Source: Aerococcus sanguinicola
GTDB taxonomy: Bacteria > Bacillota > Bacilli > Lactobacillales > Aerococcaceae
Assembly: GCF_001543145.1 (NCBI RefSeq)
Contig: NZ_CP014160.1
Coordinates: 1,488,001-1,552,000, forward strand
Length of the DNA: 64,000 nt
Direction of reading: 5' to 3'
The notes beneath the pieces were generated by a model. That model had not been told where the DNA came from. It ran no database searches and saw nothing but the letters and a program-made list of their open reading frames with translations. Shown in pieces: positions 29,227 to 37,918 of the stretch. Position 1 is the first letter of the stretch. The number at the start of each line of letters is the position of its first letter. The position numbers and the translations under genes are program-made.

Positions 29227-29955
29227 ATGAGTCTCAGCGTCAAGAAGCTGACAGGCGGTTATCTCAACCGGCCCGTCATCCATGACATAAGTTTTGATAT
29301 CCAAGCGGGGGAAATTATCGGACTGATTGGCTTGAATGGAGCAGGCAAGTCCACCTTGATTAAGCATATTATCGGCCTACTCAAAGCCCAGACCGGGGAG
29401 ATCCGCCTCAATGGCCAGACCCTGGATGAAGATAACCAGGCCTACCGCCAGGCTTTTACCTATATTCCGGAGATGCCGATGATTTATGATGAGCTGACCC
29501 TGCGTGAACACCTGAATATGATTGGTCTCGCCTACCAGATCGACAAGGGGGAAATTCTAGACCGAGCCATGCCCATGTTGAAGACCTTCCGCTTGGATGA
29601 GAAGCTTGATTGGATGCCCAAACACTTCTCTAAGGGAATGCGGCAGAAGCTGATGATTGTCTGCGCCATGATGGTTGAAGCTGACCTCTATATTATTGAT
29701 GAACCCTTCCTGGGCTTGGATCCCTTAGCAACCCATGACTTTATCCAAATCCTGGAGGCCAAGCGGGCAGCGGGGGCCATGGTCTTGATGTCGACCCACG
29801 TTCTCGCTAATGCGGAGACGTATTGCGACCGCTTCCTCTTTCTCCACGAGGGCTATTTGCGCGCCCAGGGGAGCTTGGAAGATATCCGCCAGGTCTTTGG
29901 CCAAGATGAAGCTAGCCTGGAAGAGCTTTATATCCAACTGGCAAGGGAGGGTTAA
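29227..29955 (+). CDS. ecsA: ABC transporter ATPase EcsA
   Basis: The 242-residue ATPase has Walker A GLNGAGKSTL near residue 39, the signature FSKGMRQKL, Walker B LYIIDEP and a switch histidine in MSTHVLAN. It pairs with the membrane protein encoded 2 bp downstream. In Bacillus, Ecs influences competence, secretion and intramembrane proteolysis, and the transported substrate is unresolved. The ATG at 29227 follows GAGGAGAGG; an upstream in-frame ATG lacks a ribosome binding site. Confidence 0.9.
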   Translation: MSLSVKKLTGGYLNRPVIHDISFDIQAGEIIGLIGLNGAGKSTLIKHIIGLLKAQTGEIRLNGQTLDEDNQAYRQAFTYIPEMPMIYDELTLREHLNMIGLAYQIDKGEILDRAMPMLKTFRLDEKLDWMPKHFSKGMRQKLMIVCAMMVEADLYIIDEPFLGLDPLATHDFIQILEAKRAAGAMVLMSTHVLANAETYCDRFLFLHEGYLRAQGSLEDIRQVFGQDEASLEELYIQLAREG

Positions 29956-29957
29956 AT

Positions 29958-31193
29958 TTGAAAGAACTCTTCAAAAAACGTCAAGAAAAAGCCCTTCAAG
30001 ATTTTCTCCACTACAGTCGCTATATCTTTAATGACCACTTTGTTATTGCCCTGATGTTTCTTGTGGGGGCGCTTTCACTCAATTATTCGACCTGGGTCCA
30101 CCAACTCCAAGGCAGGGACCTGGTCGCAGATGGCATCCTGGTCCTAGCCTTTACCCTGCTGACTTGGGCAGGGGGCGTAAGGACCTATCTGAAGGAGGCG
30201 GATATCCAATTCCTCCTCCCCCTAGAAACAGAATGGCGGTCTTATTTTAAAGAAGCCTTCAAGTCATCGCTTCTTAAACAAGCTTTACTGGCTCCCCTGC
30301 TCTGCCTGGTCGCTTGGCCTTATCTTAAATGGGGCCAGCAGTGGACAGGCTGGGAAGTCTTAGCTCTCGGTGCAAGCTTTGTGCTTTTGAAGGCGGCAAG
30401 TCTGATGAGGGCAATCCGTGGCTTCCAGGACCAAGGCAAGCAAGCAAATGGGCTAGGCTTGGTATTCCCCCTCCTGACCTATCTCTTGGCCTTTACCTTC
30501 CATCCAGTTTGGGCCTTGGGCTTGGCGACTCTTTTCTGTCTTTGGCAAGGCGGCCATTTGACTTGGGGCGACCGCTGGGATTGGCAGAATCTCCTCGTGA
30601 GCGAAGGACAGAGCAAGCAAGCCATGACTGCCTTCCTGTCTTTATTCGTCGATTTAAAAGCAGGCAAGAAGCAGACCAAGCGCCGGGCCTATCTCGACGG
30701 CTTGAACCTGTCCTTGGCCAAGGCGCCTTCTGCCCATGCTTATCTCTATAGCCGCAGTTTTTGGCGGTCGACGGACCTCTTTCCTATCTGGCGGCGCTTG
30801 ACCCTCCTGAGCCTCTTACTGGCCTTCACCCTGCCCAAACATCCTTTAAGCCTCCTCGTCTTCCTCCTCTTAAATTATGCTAGTCACTTCCAACTCTTAC
30901 CCCTGGCTAGCCTCAAGCAGGGGCAGACCATGTTGAAGATTTACCCAGAAGCAGAAGAAGCGGGTCACCAGGCCTTCCAAAGCTTACTCTGGCAAGTTTA
31001 CACTTTCCAAGTGATCGCTTTGAATCTGGCTCTCTTCTTAGCAGCTTTTGGGCTTCTGGCTGCTTTCTACCTAGTAGCTGGTCTCCTTTTAGAATTTCTT
31101 TTTATCCGTTTCTACTTACCAGCTAGGCTCCAAAAGAAAAAGACAGGACGTCGGCGCGGCAGAAAGAGCCAAAAGATCCAACGAAATGATTGA
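29958..31193 (+). CDS. ecsB: ABC transporter membrane subunit EcsB
   Basis: The 411-residue polytopic protein starts with a basic cytoplasmic segment, then HFVIALMFLVGALSLNY and several later helices; a very basic KKKTGRRRGRKSQK tail ends it. This matches the EcsB membrane subunit. Translation begins at a TTG preceded by GGGAGGG. It is coupled to ecsA with two bases between. ecsC is absent; the next gene, ccrZ, is 100 bp downstream. Confidence 0.86.
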   Translation: MKELFKKRQEKALQDFLHYSRYIFNDHFVIALMFLVGALSLNYSTWVHQLQGRDLVADGILVLAFTLLTWAGGVRTYLKEADIQFLLPLETEWRSYFKEAFKSSLLKQALLAPLLCLVAWPYLKWGQQWTGWEVLALGASFVLLKAASLMRAIRGFQDQGKQANGLGLVFPLLTYLLAFTFHPVWALGLATLFCLWQGGHLTWGDRWDWQNLLVSEGQSKQAMTAFLSLFVDLKAGKKQTKRRAYLDGLNLSLAKAPSAHAYLYSRSFWRSTDLFPIWRRLTLLSLLLAFTLPKHPLSLLVFLLLNYASHFQLLPLASLKQGQTMLKIYPEAEEAGHQAFQSLLWQVYTFQVIALNLALFLAAFGLLAAFYLVAGLLLEFLFIRFYLPARLQKKKTGRRRGRKSQKIQRND

Positions 31194-31292
31194 CTATATG
31201 GAAAATAATGACTACAATAATGAATGCTTTAGTTTTTCTTTTGCACCGTTTGGAAAAGGAAAATCATCTTAAAGAAAAGGGAGGGGACAGCA

Positions 31293-32093
31293 TTGGAATA
31301 TCAGTTTGATAAGGAGTGGACCTTGCATCCGATTGGCGGGGATACGGGCCAGGCCTTCATGGGCACCCATAAGCAGGAGCGTGTCTTCCTCAAACGCAAT
31401 TCTTCTCCTTTCCTTGCTGCTCTCTCCATGGAGGGAATTACGCCGCGCTTGATCTGGTCAAAACGGACCAGTACGGGAGATACCTTCTCGGCCCAAGAAT
31501 GGCTGCGCGGCCACACCCTGACGGAACAAGAGATGCACCAAAGCCAGGTTATCAAGCTCATCCACCGCTACCAACATTCGGACCATCTCTATAAGATGCT
31601 AGTGAAGATTGGAGGTCAGGAATGGGCATGCAGTGACTTTATCGCTGACTATGAAGACCAGCTCCACGACCACTTGGCTTCCCATAGCCTCTTGAATGAG
31701 GTCTTGGCTTATTTAGAAGAGACGGCTCCCTTCATTAAGCAATCCCTTAAGACGGTTTGCCACGGCGACCTCAACCGTAAGAATTTTTTACTGTCTGAAC
31801 AGAACCGCCTCTACCTAGTCGACTGGGAATCGGTTCGGATTGCGGATCCCATCTCGGACTTGACCCAGGTTCTTGTCCAATATATCCCGAGTGAAGACTG
31901 GGAGAGCTGGTGGGAGCGCTATGGCCTCCAGGTGGATGAAAGTTCTTATCTGCGGATCGAGTGGTTTGCCTTAATTAATCTGTTACTCTTAATTAAGGAA
32001 AGCTACCGCAAGGATCGGCAAGTGGATGTCAATGAAGCGATTTTGAAACTGAGACATATTTACGATAACCGGTATTTCCAAGACCAGTATTAA
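31293..32093 (+). CDS. ccrZ: CcrZ/YtmP-type aminoglycoside-phosphotransferase-fold protein
   Basis: The 266-residue protein has the kinase-like Brenner motif CHGDLNRKNFLL near residue 153 and a following metal-binding LVDWESV. This combination, with trmB next downstream, is the arrangement of ytmP-trmB in Firmicutes. The pneumococcal orthologue CcrZ links FtsZ to DnaA-dependent replication initiation, and a role as a small-substrate kinase has been proposed. It starts at TTG after GGGAGGGG. The intervening 415 bp to trmB contain a family B element. Confidence 0.82.
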   Translation: MEYQFDKEWTLHPIGGDTGQAFMGTHKQERVFLKRNSSPFLAALSMEGITPRLIWSKRTSTGDTFSAQEWLRGHTLTEQEMHQSQVIKLIHRYQHSDHLYKMLVKIGGQEWACSDFIADYEDQLHDHLASHSLLNEVLAYLEETAPFIKQSLKTVCHGDLNRKNFLLSEQNRLYLVDWESVRIADPISDLTQVLVQYIPSEDWESWWERYGLQVDESSYLRIEWFALINLLLLIKESYRKDRQVDVNEAILKLRHIYDNRYFQDQY

Positions 32094-32137
32094 CTTTAGA
32101 CAGAATAGAAGGATTCTTTGCCAAAATCAAATGGGCG

Positions 32138-32313
32138 AGAGCATTCGTTCCGCTTTTGAATTTGATCGTTAAAGAGCCATGGCACCGGTTCGGGCCAAGG
32201 TCCCTCACCTAGCGAGCTTCAAAGGGCTAGTAAGGCTAAAGCCAACTATCCCTAATTCACATCGCTTGCTTGTTCATGGCTAACGATCAAATTCAAAGCT
32301 TCACTACTGCTCA
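32138..32313 (+). repeat. Family B fold-back element
   Basis: It starts GAGAGCATTCGTTCCGC and ends CTACTGCTCA, with TTTGAATTTGATCGTTA and TAACGATCAAATTCAAA as inner inverted repeats. The interior includes CACCGGTTCGGGCCAAGGTCC. It separates ccrZ and trmB, which are adjacent in related genomes. Confidence 0.8.
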
Positions 32314-32510
32314 AAATTAGCTGATAAAGAAAATATCCCTTAATTAATAACTAGTCACCAACACTAAAAGTAGGGAATTAATAGAAGCAGGCAGGTTCTT
32401 TTAGAGTGCTTGGCCCGCTTTTATTTTTGCTATAAGACTAGTCTTTTGGACCTGCTTGGATAGATTTTGAAAGTAGACTAAGGATTGAAAGCGAAATAAG
32501 GAGGCGCATG

Positions 32511-33167
32511 ATGCGTGTAAGACATAAACCTTGGGCAATCGATATGATTAAAGATTACCCTAATATTGTGATTCCAGAACCGGACCAGGCTCAGGGCAAG
32601 TGGGACCAGGTCTTTGACCAGGCCCAGCCCCTCCATGTGGAAGTGGGGACGGGCAAGGGCCAATTCCTGATTGGTATGGCCAAGGCCCATCCAGAGATTA
32701 ACTATGTAGGGATTGAGATGTACTCGGACGTCCTTGTCATGGCCCTGCAGAAGGTCTTGGATGAAGACCAAGACTTGCCTAACTTGCGCTTTATCCGGTC
32801 AGATGGCCGTGAGATTTCAAACTTTTTTGAAGCCCACAGCTTAGACCGCATCTATTTGAATTTCTCGGATCCATGGCCTAAGCGCCGCCACACCAAGCGC
32901 CGGTTGACCAGTCCTAATTTCTTAGCTCAATACCAGGAAGTTCTCAAGCCAGAAGGGGAGATCCACTTTAAGACCGATAACCAGGGACTTTTTGAATATT
33001 CCCTGGCCAGTATGTCCCAATATGGCATGGCCTTCCGCCAAGTTTGGTTAGATCTCCATGCCAGTGATTTTGAGGGCAATATCATGACGGAGTATGAAGA
33101 GAAGTTTGCGGCTAAGGGCCAGCCCATTTACCGTTTGGAGGCCTACTACCCTCAACATGAAAGTTAA
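32511..33167 (+). CDS. trmB: tRNA (guanine-N7)-methyltransferase
   Basis: The 218-residue enzyme methylates G46 of tRNA using SAM. It starts [13 protein letters not shown], matching Bacillus TrmB. The SAM loop is [15 protein letters not shown] and the catalytic region [24 protein letters not shown] lies before two adjacent ATGs; the second, at 32511, gives both better spacing and the family N-terminus. A terminator follows ten bases after the stop. Confidence 0.94.
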   Translation: MRVRHKPWAIDMIKDYPNIVIPEPDQAQGKWDQVFDQAQPLHVEVGTGKGQFLIGMAKAHPEINYVGIEMYSDVLVMALQKVLDEDQDLPNLRFIRSDGREISNFFEAHSLDRIYLNFSDPWPKRRHTKRRLTSPNFLAQYQEVLKPEGEIHFKTDNQGLFEYSLASMSQYGMAFRQVWLDLHASDFEGNIMTEYEEKFAAKGQPIYRLEAYYPQHES

Positions 33168-33176
33168 ATAAAACAC

Positions 33177-33214
33177 AAAAAAGTTCGGCGCGTTTTAACT
33201 GCCGAACTTTTTTA
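33177..33214. terminator. Terminator of trmB
   Basis: AAAAAAGTTCGGC pairs with GCCGAACTTTTTT around an 11-base loop. The symmetric A and T runs suit termination in both directions. Confidence 0.9.
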
Positions 33215-33279
33215 TTGATGCGGGAAGAGGCTAGTACAAAAATTCCTGCTTCTTTTTAAACCAAGAACTTTTTTTAAAT

Positions 33280-33389
33280 CTGTTCCAAAAGTCAGGCCTG
33301 ACATCCACTTCACAAAGTCTGATGATCGTTTGTAACGATCTTCAGGCTTTGTTCCAGTGATTCAGGTCTGAAGGACTTTTGTCACGCTC
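33280..33389 (-). repeat. Family A variant unit with alternative feet (A3 type)
   Basis: On the minus strand it reads GAGCGTGACAAAAGTCC ... CACTGGAACAAAG ... CTTTGTGAAGTGG ... GACTTTTGGAACAG. The CTGGA/TGTGAAG internal loop of family A is kept, but the feet are GACAAAAGTC and GACTTTTG instead of GGGTGTGA and GAACCC. The apex is GATCGTT/AACGATC. A second copy of this type lies at 62759. Confidence 0.75.
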
Positions 33390-33403
33390 TTTTCTTTTTG
33401 TTT

Positions 33404-33766
33404 TTAGACTTGGTAGAGGTCGATGATTTGACCGCTTTGGGCGTCTGCAATGAATTCGTATTGGACTAAGTGGCCTTTTTCTTGGCGGGAGACGCCACCG
33501 AAGTAAAGCACTTGTTCTTGGCCGTAGCGCTCTTTCTTCAGGGGTTGGAGCTCAATCCAAGAGCCTTCAATCTCGCCATCCTGAGCTAAGAGGGCCTTGA
33601 CTTCTTCAATCACGCTCTGACCGTCTACTTTGGCCCGTTCATTCTTGTCCCGGCTATCGATGTAGAGGGCAGTCGAGACAGCCCCAATGACAGCGCCACA
33701 GACGAATAGGGTACCAGCTAGGGCATAGGCCTTATTTTTTAAATTATCCTTTAAATCAAATACCAA
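33404..33766 (-). CDS. Membrane-anchored PepSY-like protein
   Basis: The 120-residue protein has one N-terminal helix (about 13-37) followed by an extracytoplasmic domain. Its last 40 residues (VLYFGGVSRQEKGH, FIADAQSGQIIDLYQV) look like a single PepSY-type unit. Translation probably starts at TTG 33766, eight bases after a GAGGAG site; a GTG at 33775 is a less well spaced alternative. The final 20 codons are nearly all A/C-ending, and an A3-type family A unit starts 15 bp after the stop. Confidence 0.65.
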   Translation of the reverse strand: MVFDLKDNLKNKAYALAGTLFVCGAVIGAVSTALYIDSRDKNERAKVDGQSVIEEVKALLAQDGEIEGSWIELQPLKKERYGQEQVLYFGGVSRQEKGHLVQYEFIADAQSGQIIDLYQV

Positions 33767-33900
33767 AAGAAACACTCCTCTCTTCTATTAGTCCTATTAT
33801 AGCAAGAAAAAGCTTAAATTAAAACGCTAACAGATGGAAAGGCAAGGAAAGCTGAATTTGGCGAATTTCTTGAATAATTCCAGCCTATGATGGAGGGGCG

Positions 33901-33929
33901 TTGCCTTTTTTAGGTAAAAAGTATATAAT
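33901..33929 (+). promoter_or_regulatory. Promoter of the ytpR-murC-galU region
   Basis: TTGCCT at 33901-33906 and a perfect TATAAT at 33924-33929, with a 17-base spacer. The predicted start is near 33936, and transcripts enter the short leader ORF and terminator that follow. Confidence 0.7.
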
Positions 33930-33946
33930 TTGAAAGGAATGATCTG

Positions 33947-33979
33947 ATGCTTTATATTGAGAAGGCTTGTCTAGTTTAG
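33947..33979 (+). CDS. Possible 10-residue leader peptide
   Basis: ATG at 33947 follows AAAGGA at nine bases and encodes MLYIEKACLV before TAG. The stop codon lies in the 5' arm and loop of the downstream terminator hairpin, so a ribosome finishing the peptide would cover the hairpin. This is the arrangement expected for translation-coupled attenuation. No amino-acid run points to a sensed amino acid. It is an inference from layout. Confidence 0.35.
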   Translation: MLYIEKACLV

Positions 33980-34001
33980 AAATTAACTAGACTATTTTTT
34001 C
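33967..34001 (+). terminator. Leader terminator upstream of ytpR
   Basis: GTCTAGTT pairs perfectly with AACTAGAC across an eight-base loop, followed by TATTTTTTC. It lies about 35 nt after the predicted transcription start and 70 bp before ytpR, so it is an attenuator candidate, or it ends a small RNA of about 65 nt. Confidence 0.7.
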
Positions 34002-34069
34002 ATCTAGGGATGAAGCCAAAGCAAGGTAGCAAGTGCTGCCAGTAAATGAAGAAAAGGAGCAAATTATTC

Positions 34070-34705
34070 ATGTGGATCTGTTTTTACAATCCGAAGGGCG
34101 TCGGCGATGTCTTGATGGTGACACGCGGCCAATTACAAAAAGACCAAATCGCAACGGAAACCATTGCAGGAATTACACGGATTTATAACAAAGAGACGGA
34201 TAATACCATGGGCTATAACTTCCATTCCATCTCTGACTATATTAAATTAGAGGGCTCAGGCCAAGTTCACTTGAGCGATGAGCAGCTCGATACCCTTAAT
34301 CAATTGCTCTATGAGAAGGGCTTTGAAACAATCAGTACTAATAATGACCCAGCGATTGTGGTGGGCTATGTCAAGTCCTGCGTTGACCACGAGGATTCGG
34401 ACCATCTCCATATTACGGAAACTCAGGTTGGCGAAGACCAAACTTATCAGATTGTCTGTGGGGCAGCCAATGTCCACCAAGACATGAAGGTCGTTGTGGC
34501 CTTGCCGGGTGCCGTGATGCCAGATGGCCTGGTGATTTGGCCAAGCGAATTGCGCGGCGTGCAGAGTTCAGGCATGCTGTGTTCAGCTTATGAATTGGGC
34601 GTTGACCCTGAACATAAGCTCCAAGGCATTATTGAAATTAAAGACGATGTGCCAATTGGAACACCATTTTCAGAACTTGACCTATCAAGTTTAACGACCG
34701 ATTAG
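34070..34705 (+). CDS. ytpR: YtpR tRNA-binding domain protein
   Basis: The 211-residue protein has an N-terminal DUF4479 half and a C-terminal EMAP/Trbp-type OB fold like that at the N-terminus of bacterial PheT. The domain is visible in VVGYVKSCVDHEDSDHLHITETQVG, IVCGAANVHQ and LRGVQSSGMLCSAYELG. The exact role is unknown; tRNA binding is inferred from the family. AAGGAG precedes the ATG at 34070, which was preferred to an in-frame ATG at 34046. It is first in a likely unit with the Q/R-rich protein, murC and galU. Confidence 0.88.
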   Translation: MWICFYNPKGVGDVLMVTRGQLQKDQIATETIAGITRIYNKETDNTMGYNFHSISDYIKLEGSGQVHLSDEQLDTLNQLLYEKGFETISTNNDPAIVVGYVKSCVDHEDSDHLHITETQVGEDQTYQIVCGAANVHQDMKVVVALPGAVMPDGLVIWPSELRGVQSSGMLCSAYELGVDPEHKLQGIIEIKDDVPIGTPFSELDLSSLTTD

Positions 34706-34736
34706 AAGAGACCTAAGAAGCTAAGGAGGGGGAGCC

Positions 34737-35537
34737 TTGAAATGGAATGATGAACGGTTGAAGCGTGAGCGTGAAGAGCATTTTCAGCCCTTCTACCAAA
34801 AGAAGGACGACAAGCTCTTAGCCGATGACGTGAAGAAACCCTACTTTCCAAATTATATGAACTGGCGGTCTGACCTCAATGAGCAGAAACGCGACCGTCA
34901 GCCACAGAATTATGAGAATTGGTGGACCCCTCAAAGCCATCAACAGGAAGCTAAACGCCAGCACCGCTTCGACCAGGCCCGCCAACAACCGCTCAATAAT
35001 TTACAAAGGCCAGCTTCGAATCATCGCCGGCCCAATCGCCAACATGAGGGGCAGCAAGACTATGCCCTCTACCGGGATGAGGACCGAGAAGCCCGCTATG
35101 AGAAGATTCGGCGAGACTTGCGCGCTTACGAGAACTATCAATTCCGGCGGCCTTTCCGCCCCTCGGAAGTCCCTTCGATCCAGCAGAAGGCCCAGTCGCA
35201 TGCGGTCCAGAGCTCGGAAAAAAAGGACCATGAACGAGACAAGAAGCGGCGTCAAGAAAGGACCAAGGCCCGGTCAAACACGGTCAGCCAGCAACCAAGC
35301 AAAGCCAATGCCACGCGTAAGGCAGCTAGTCAGCCGGCTAAGTCGACTGAACATAAGCCGGCCCAGACCAAGCCACGTCAGGGGGGCCTTAACCGAGATT
35401 TTAAAGCGATTATGGCCCAAGAGCGACCACGCTACGCCAAGGGGAGTGTCTTTGCTGGCCTGAGCGATGAAGACAGCGACCAGACCCCTTATTATTCGAA
35501 ACACCAAGGAACAGGAGATAAGCATAACCATGAATAA
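34737..35537 (+). CDS. Q/R-rich low-complexity protein of unknown function
   Basis: The 266-residue protein is very hydrophilic, with many Gln, Arg, Lys, Asn and Pro and no membrane segment or recognisable fold. Short aromatic motifs (YFPNYMNW, NYENWW, NYQFRRPFRPSEVP) interrupt the charged stretches. Translation starts at TTG six bases after AAGGAGGGG and overlaps murC by eight bases. In Bacillus this place, between ytpR and murC, holds sftA, a DNA translocase with a long disordered N-terminal part; this gene could be a remnant or replacement, but no motor domain is present. Confidence 0.55.
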   Translation: MKWNDERLKREREEHFQPFYQKKDDKLLADDVKKPYFPNYMNWRSDLNEQKRDRQPQNYENWWTPQSHQQEAKRQHRFDQARQQPLNNLQRPASNHRRPNRQHEGQQDYALYRDEDREARYEKIRRDLRAYENYQFRRPFRPSEVPSIQQKAQSHAVQSSEKKDHERDKKRRQERTKARSNTVSQQPSKANATRKAASQPAKSTEHKPAQTKPRQGGLNRDFKAIMAQERPRYAKGSVFAGLSDEDSDQTPYYSKHQGTGDKHNHE

Positions 35538-36849
35538 AGAAACGATCTATCACTTCACAGGAATCAAGGGTTCAGGGATGAGTGCCCTGGCACTCGTTTT
35601 ACACGGAGCAGGCTATAAGGTACAAGGCTCAGATGTGGAGACTTATTTCTTTACCCAACAAGGTTTAGAAGCGGCAGATATTCGTATCTTAGATTTCGAC
35701 CCGAATAATATTCATGAAGGTATGGAAATTATCCTAGGCAATGCCTTCCCCGATGACCATCCTGAGGTGAAGAAGGCTGAAGCGCTCGGCTTAAAAGTTA
35801 CCCGCTACCATAAGTTCTTAGGACATTTTATCAAAAATTATACCAGTGTGGCCATTACCGGCTCGCACGGCAAGACCTCAACCACTGGGCTCATGTCCCA
35901 TGTCCTCTCCCTCAATGTTCCTACCTCTTATCTAATTGGGGACGGCACAGGTTATGGCGACGAGCAGGCCGAATACTTTGTCCTAGAAGCGGATGAATAT
36001 CGGGAACATTTTCTCGCCTATGAACCCGACTATGCCATCTTTACCAATATTGATTTTGACCACCCCGACTACTACCAAAATATTGAACAGGTTTTTGACG
36101 CTAATAGCCAGTTCGCTAACCAGGTGCAAAAGAAGGCCATCATGTACGGGGATGACCCTTACCTCCAACGTCTAGCGGACAAGGACCATGTGCTCTACTA
36201 CGGCATTGACGGGGACTATGATATTGTTGCCCATCATGTGGTCCGCGATACGACCGGCTGCCAGTTTGATGTAGAAGTTCTAGGTAAGCATTACGGCCAG
36301 TTTCGGATCAAGGGCTGCGGGGAGCACAATATCCTCAATAGCCTGGCTGTAATTGGTTTCTGCTGTTTGGAAGAATTTCCGGCTGATAAGGTCCAAGAAG
36401 CCCTGTCAAGCTTTGCGGGCGTAAAACGACGCTTCAATGTGACGGAAGTGGCTGATATGACCCTGGTGGACGACTATGCCCACCATCCCTCAGAAATTAA
36501 AGCTACGCTAGACGCCGCCAAGCAGCGCTATCCAGAGAAGCAAATCATTGCCGTCTTCCAGCCCCATACCTATAGCCGGACCCTGGCCTTGATGGATGAA
36601 TTCGCTCAAGCCCTCGACCAAGCTGATGAAGTCTTCTTGTGTGAGATCTTCGCTTCAGCCCGCGAACAGGATACCCACCAAGTCTCCAGTGAAGACTTAG
36701 CTGCCAAAGTGACCAAGCCTGTGCAAATTCTAAATTTAGACGATATGGGACCACTCATGGGCTACCACGATGCTGTTGTCCTCTTCATGGGAGCAGGGGA
36801 TGTACCTAAGTATGGTCGAGCTTACGCTGAAGCCTTGAAATCACGTTAG
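35530..36849 (+). CDS. murC: UDP-N-acetylmuramate--L-alanine ligase
   Basis: This cytoplasmic ATP-dependent enzyme adds the first amino acid of the peptidoglycan stem peptide. The 439-residue protein begins with the MurC signature YHFTGIKGSGMSALA and has the Mur-ligase ATP loop AITGSHGKTSTTGLM near residue 108, then LEADEYREHF and VDDYAHHPSEI. An ATG at 35530 was chosen because it matches the family N-terminus, although its AGGAG is 14 bases away; the start lies inside the previous gene, suggesting coupling. Confidence 0.95.
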   Translation: MNKETIYHFTGIKGSGMSALALVLHGAGYKVQGSDVETYFFTQQGLEAADIRILDFDPNNIHEGMEIILGNAFPDDHPEVKKAEALGLKVTRYHKFLGHFIKNYTSVAITGSHGKTSTTGLMSHVLSLNVPTSYLIGDGTGYGDEQAEYFVLEADEYREHFLAYEPDYAIFTNIDFDHPDYYQNIEQVFDANSQFANQVQKKAIMYGDDPYLQRLADKDHVLYYGIDGDYDIVAHHVVRDTTGCQFDVEVLGKHYGQFRIKGCGEHNILNSLAVIGFCCLEEFPADKVQEALSSFAGVKRRFNVTEVADMTLVDDYAHHPSEIKATLDAAKQRYPEKQIIAVFQPHTYSRTLALMDEFAQALDQADEVFLCEIFASAREQDTHQVSSEDLAAKVTKPVQILNLDDMGPLMGYHDAVVLFMGAGDVPKYGRAYAEALKSR

Positions 36850-36887
36850 AGACTGAGCCGTAAACTGTGCTGAAAGGAGCCAAGCAA

Positions 36888-37784
36888 GTGAAAAAGATTA
36901 GAAAAGCTGTTATTCCAGTGGCTGGTTTAGGGACCCGTTTTCTCCCCGCAACTAAGTCTATGGCCAAGGAAATTATTCCCGTTATGGATAAGCCAGCCGT
37001 CCAATTTGTCGTTGAAGAAGCCCTAGCAGCTGGCATTGAAGAAATTCTTGTGATTACCGGTCGTCACAAACGCTCGGTGGAAGATCATTTCGATGCCAAT
37101 ATTGAACTGGAAGAGAATTTGGAAGCCAAGGGCAAGGATGAACTCCTAGCTATGGTCCAAGATTCTACACTCGAGAATATCCAATTCAAACGCCAGCACT
37201 ATCCTAAGGGCCTGGGCGACGCGGTTGCCCTAGCTGAATCCTTTGTGGGGGAAGAACCCTTCCTCTTGATGCTGAGCGATAATATTTTGGTGAGCGAAGA
37301 ACCAGCTTCTCAAGCCTTGATGGCAGCCTACAACAAGACCGGCAAGAGTTCTGTCTTAGTCCAAGAAATTGACGAAGAATTGACCCAACTTTATGGCATC
37401 CTAGACCCTGACCAAGAAGCTGAAGATGGCATCTTACCCGCACGTAATGTGGTCGAAAAACCTCAGGACCAAGCCCCCAGCCAGTACGCCATCTGTGGCC
37501 GCTATGTCTTAGACCAAAGCATCTTCCGCGCCCTAGAAGGCCAAGAAGTCAATCCCTTATCAGGCGAAATCGAACTCAGTGATGCCCTCAGCCAAATCGC
37601 CCAAGACCAGGGCGTCAATGGTCTTGTTTTTACCGGTGAATGGTACGAAGTCGGCGAACCCCTAGGCATGGTCAAAGCCAGCATCCAATACGCCCTCCGC
37701 CACAAACAAACCGGCCCCGAATTCAAAGACTACCTCAAAAACGAAATAATCCCTAAACTAAAGGGTGAGAGGGAGCGCGGGTAG
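36888..37784 (+). CDS. galU: UTP--glucose-1-phosphate uridylyltransferase with repeat-derived C-terminus
   Basis: The 298-residue enzyme makes UDP-glucose for glycolipids and wall polymers. It begins KAVIPVAGLGTRFLPATKS, the nucleotide-binding signature, and has LMLSDNILVSEEP and GEIELSDALSQI as family landmarks. A GTG at 36888 follows AAAGGAG. The natural end appears to be NEIIPKLK; the next codons GERERG and the TAG come from a family A repeat that begins at 37763, so the repeat supplies the stop codon. The last 35 codons are almost all A/C-ending. Confidence 0.92.
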   Translation: MKKIRKAVIPVAGLGTRFLPATKSMAKEIIPVMDKPAVQFVVEEALAAGIEEILVITGRHKRSVEDHFDANIELEENLEAKGKDELLAMVQDSTLENIQFKRQHYPKGLGDAVALAESFVGEEPFLLMLSDNILVSEEPASQALMAAYNKTGKSSVLVQEIDEELTQLYGILDPDQEAEDGILPARNVVEKPQDQAPSQYAICGRYVLDQSIFRALEGQEVNPLSGEIELSDALSQIAQDQGVNGLVFTGEWYEVGEPLGMVKASIQYALRHKQTGPEFKDYLKNEIIPKLKGERERG

Positions 37785-37878
37785 AAGTGGATCTCTGGAG
37801 CAAAAGATCGAAGAAGTCTGAAAGACTTCGGCGGAATTTTGTGAAGAGAAGCCACTTCTGCGCGACCGAACCCGACTA
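37763..37878 (+). repeat. Family A structured repeat (single unit overlapping the galU 3' end)
   Basis: GGGTGAGAG starts the unit. AGAAGTGG pairs with CCACTTCT, and AGAAGTCT with AGACTTC near the apex. TGGAG lies opposite GTGAAG and the foot is GACCGAACCCGACTA. The first 22 bases are read as galU codons. A bare GGGTGAGAGC foot follows at 37882. Confidence 0.85.
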
Positions 37879-37918
37879 AAGAGGGTGAGAGCAGAGGCGC
37901 TTAAAAATATAAAATAAT

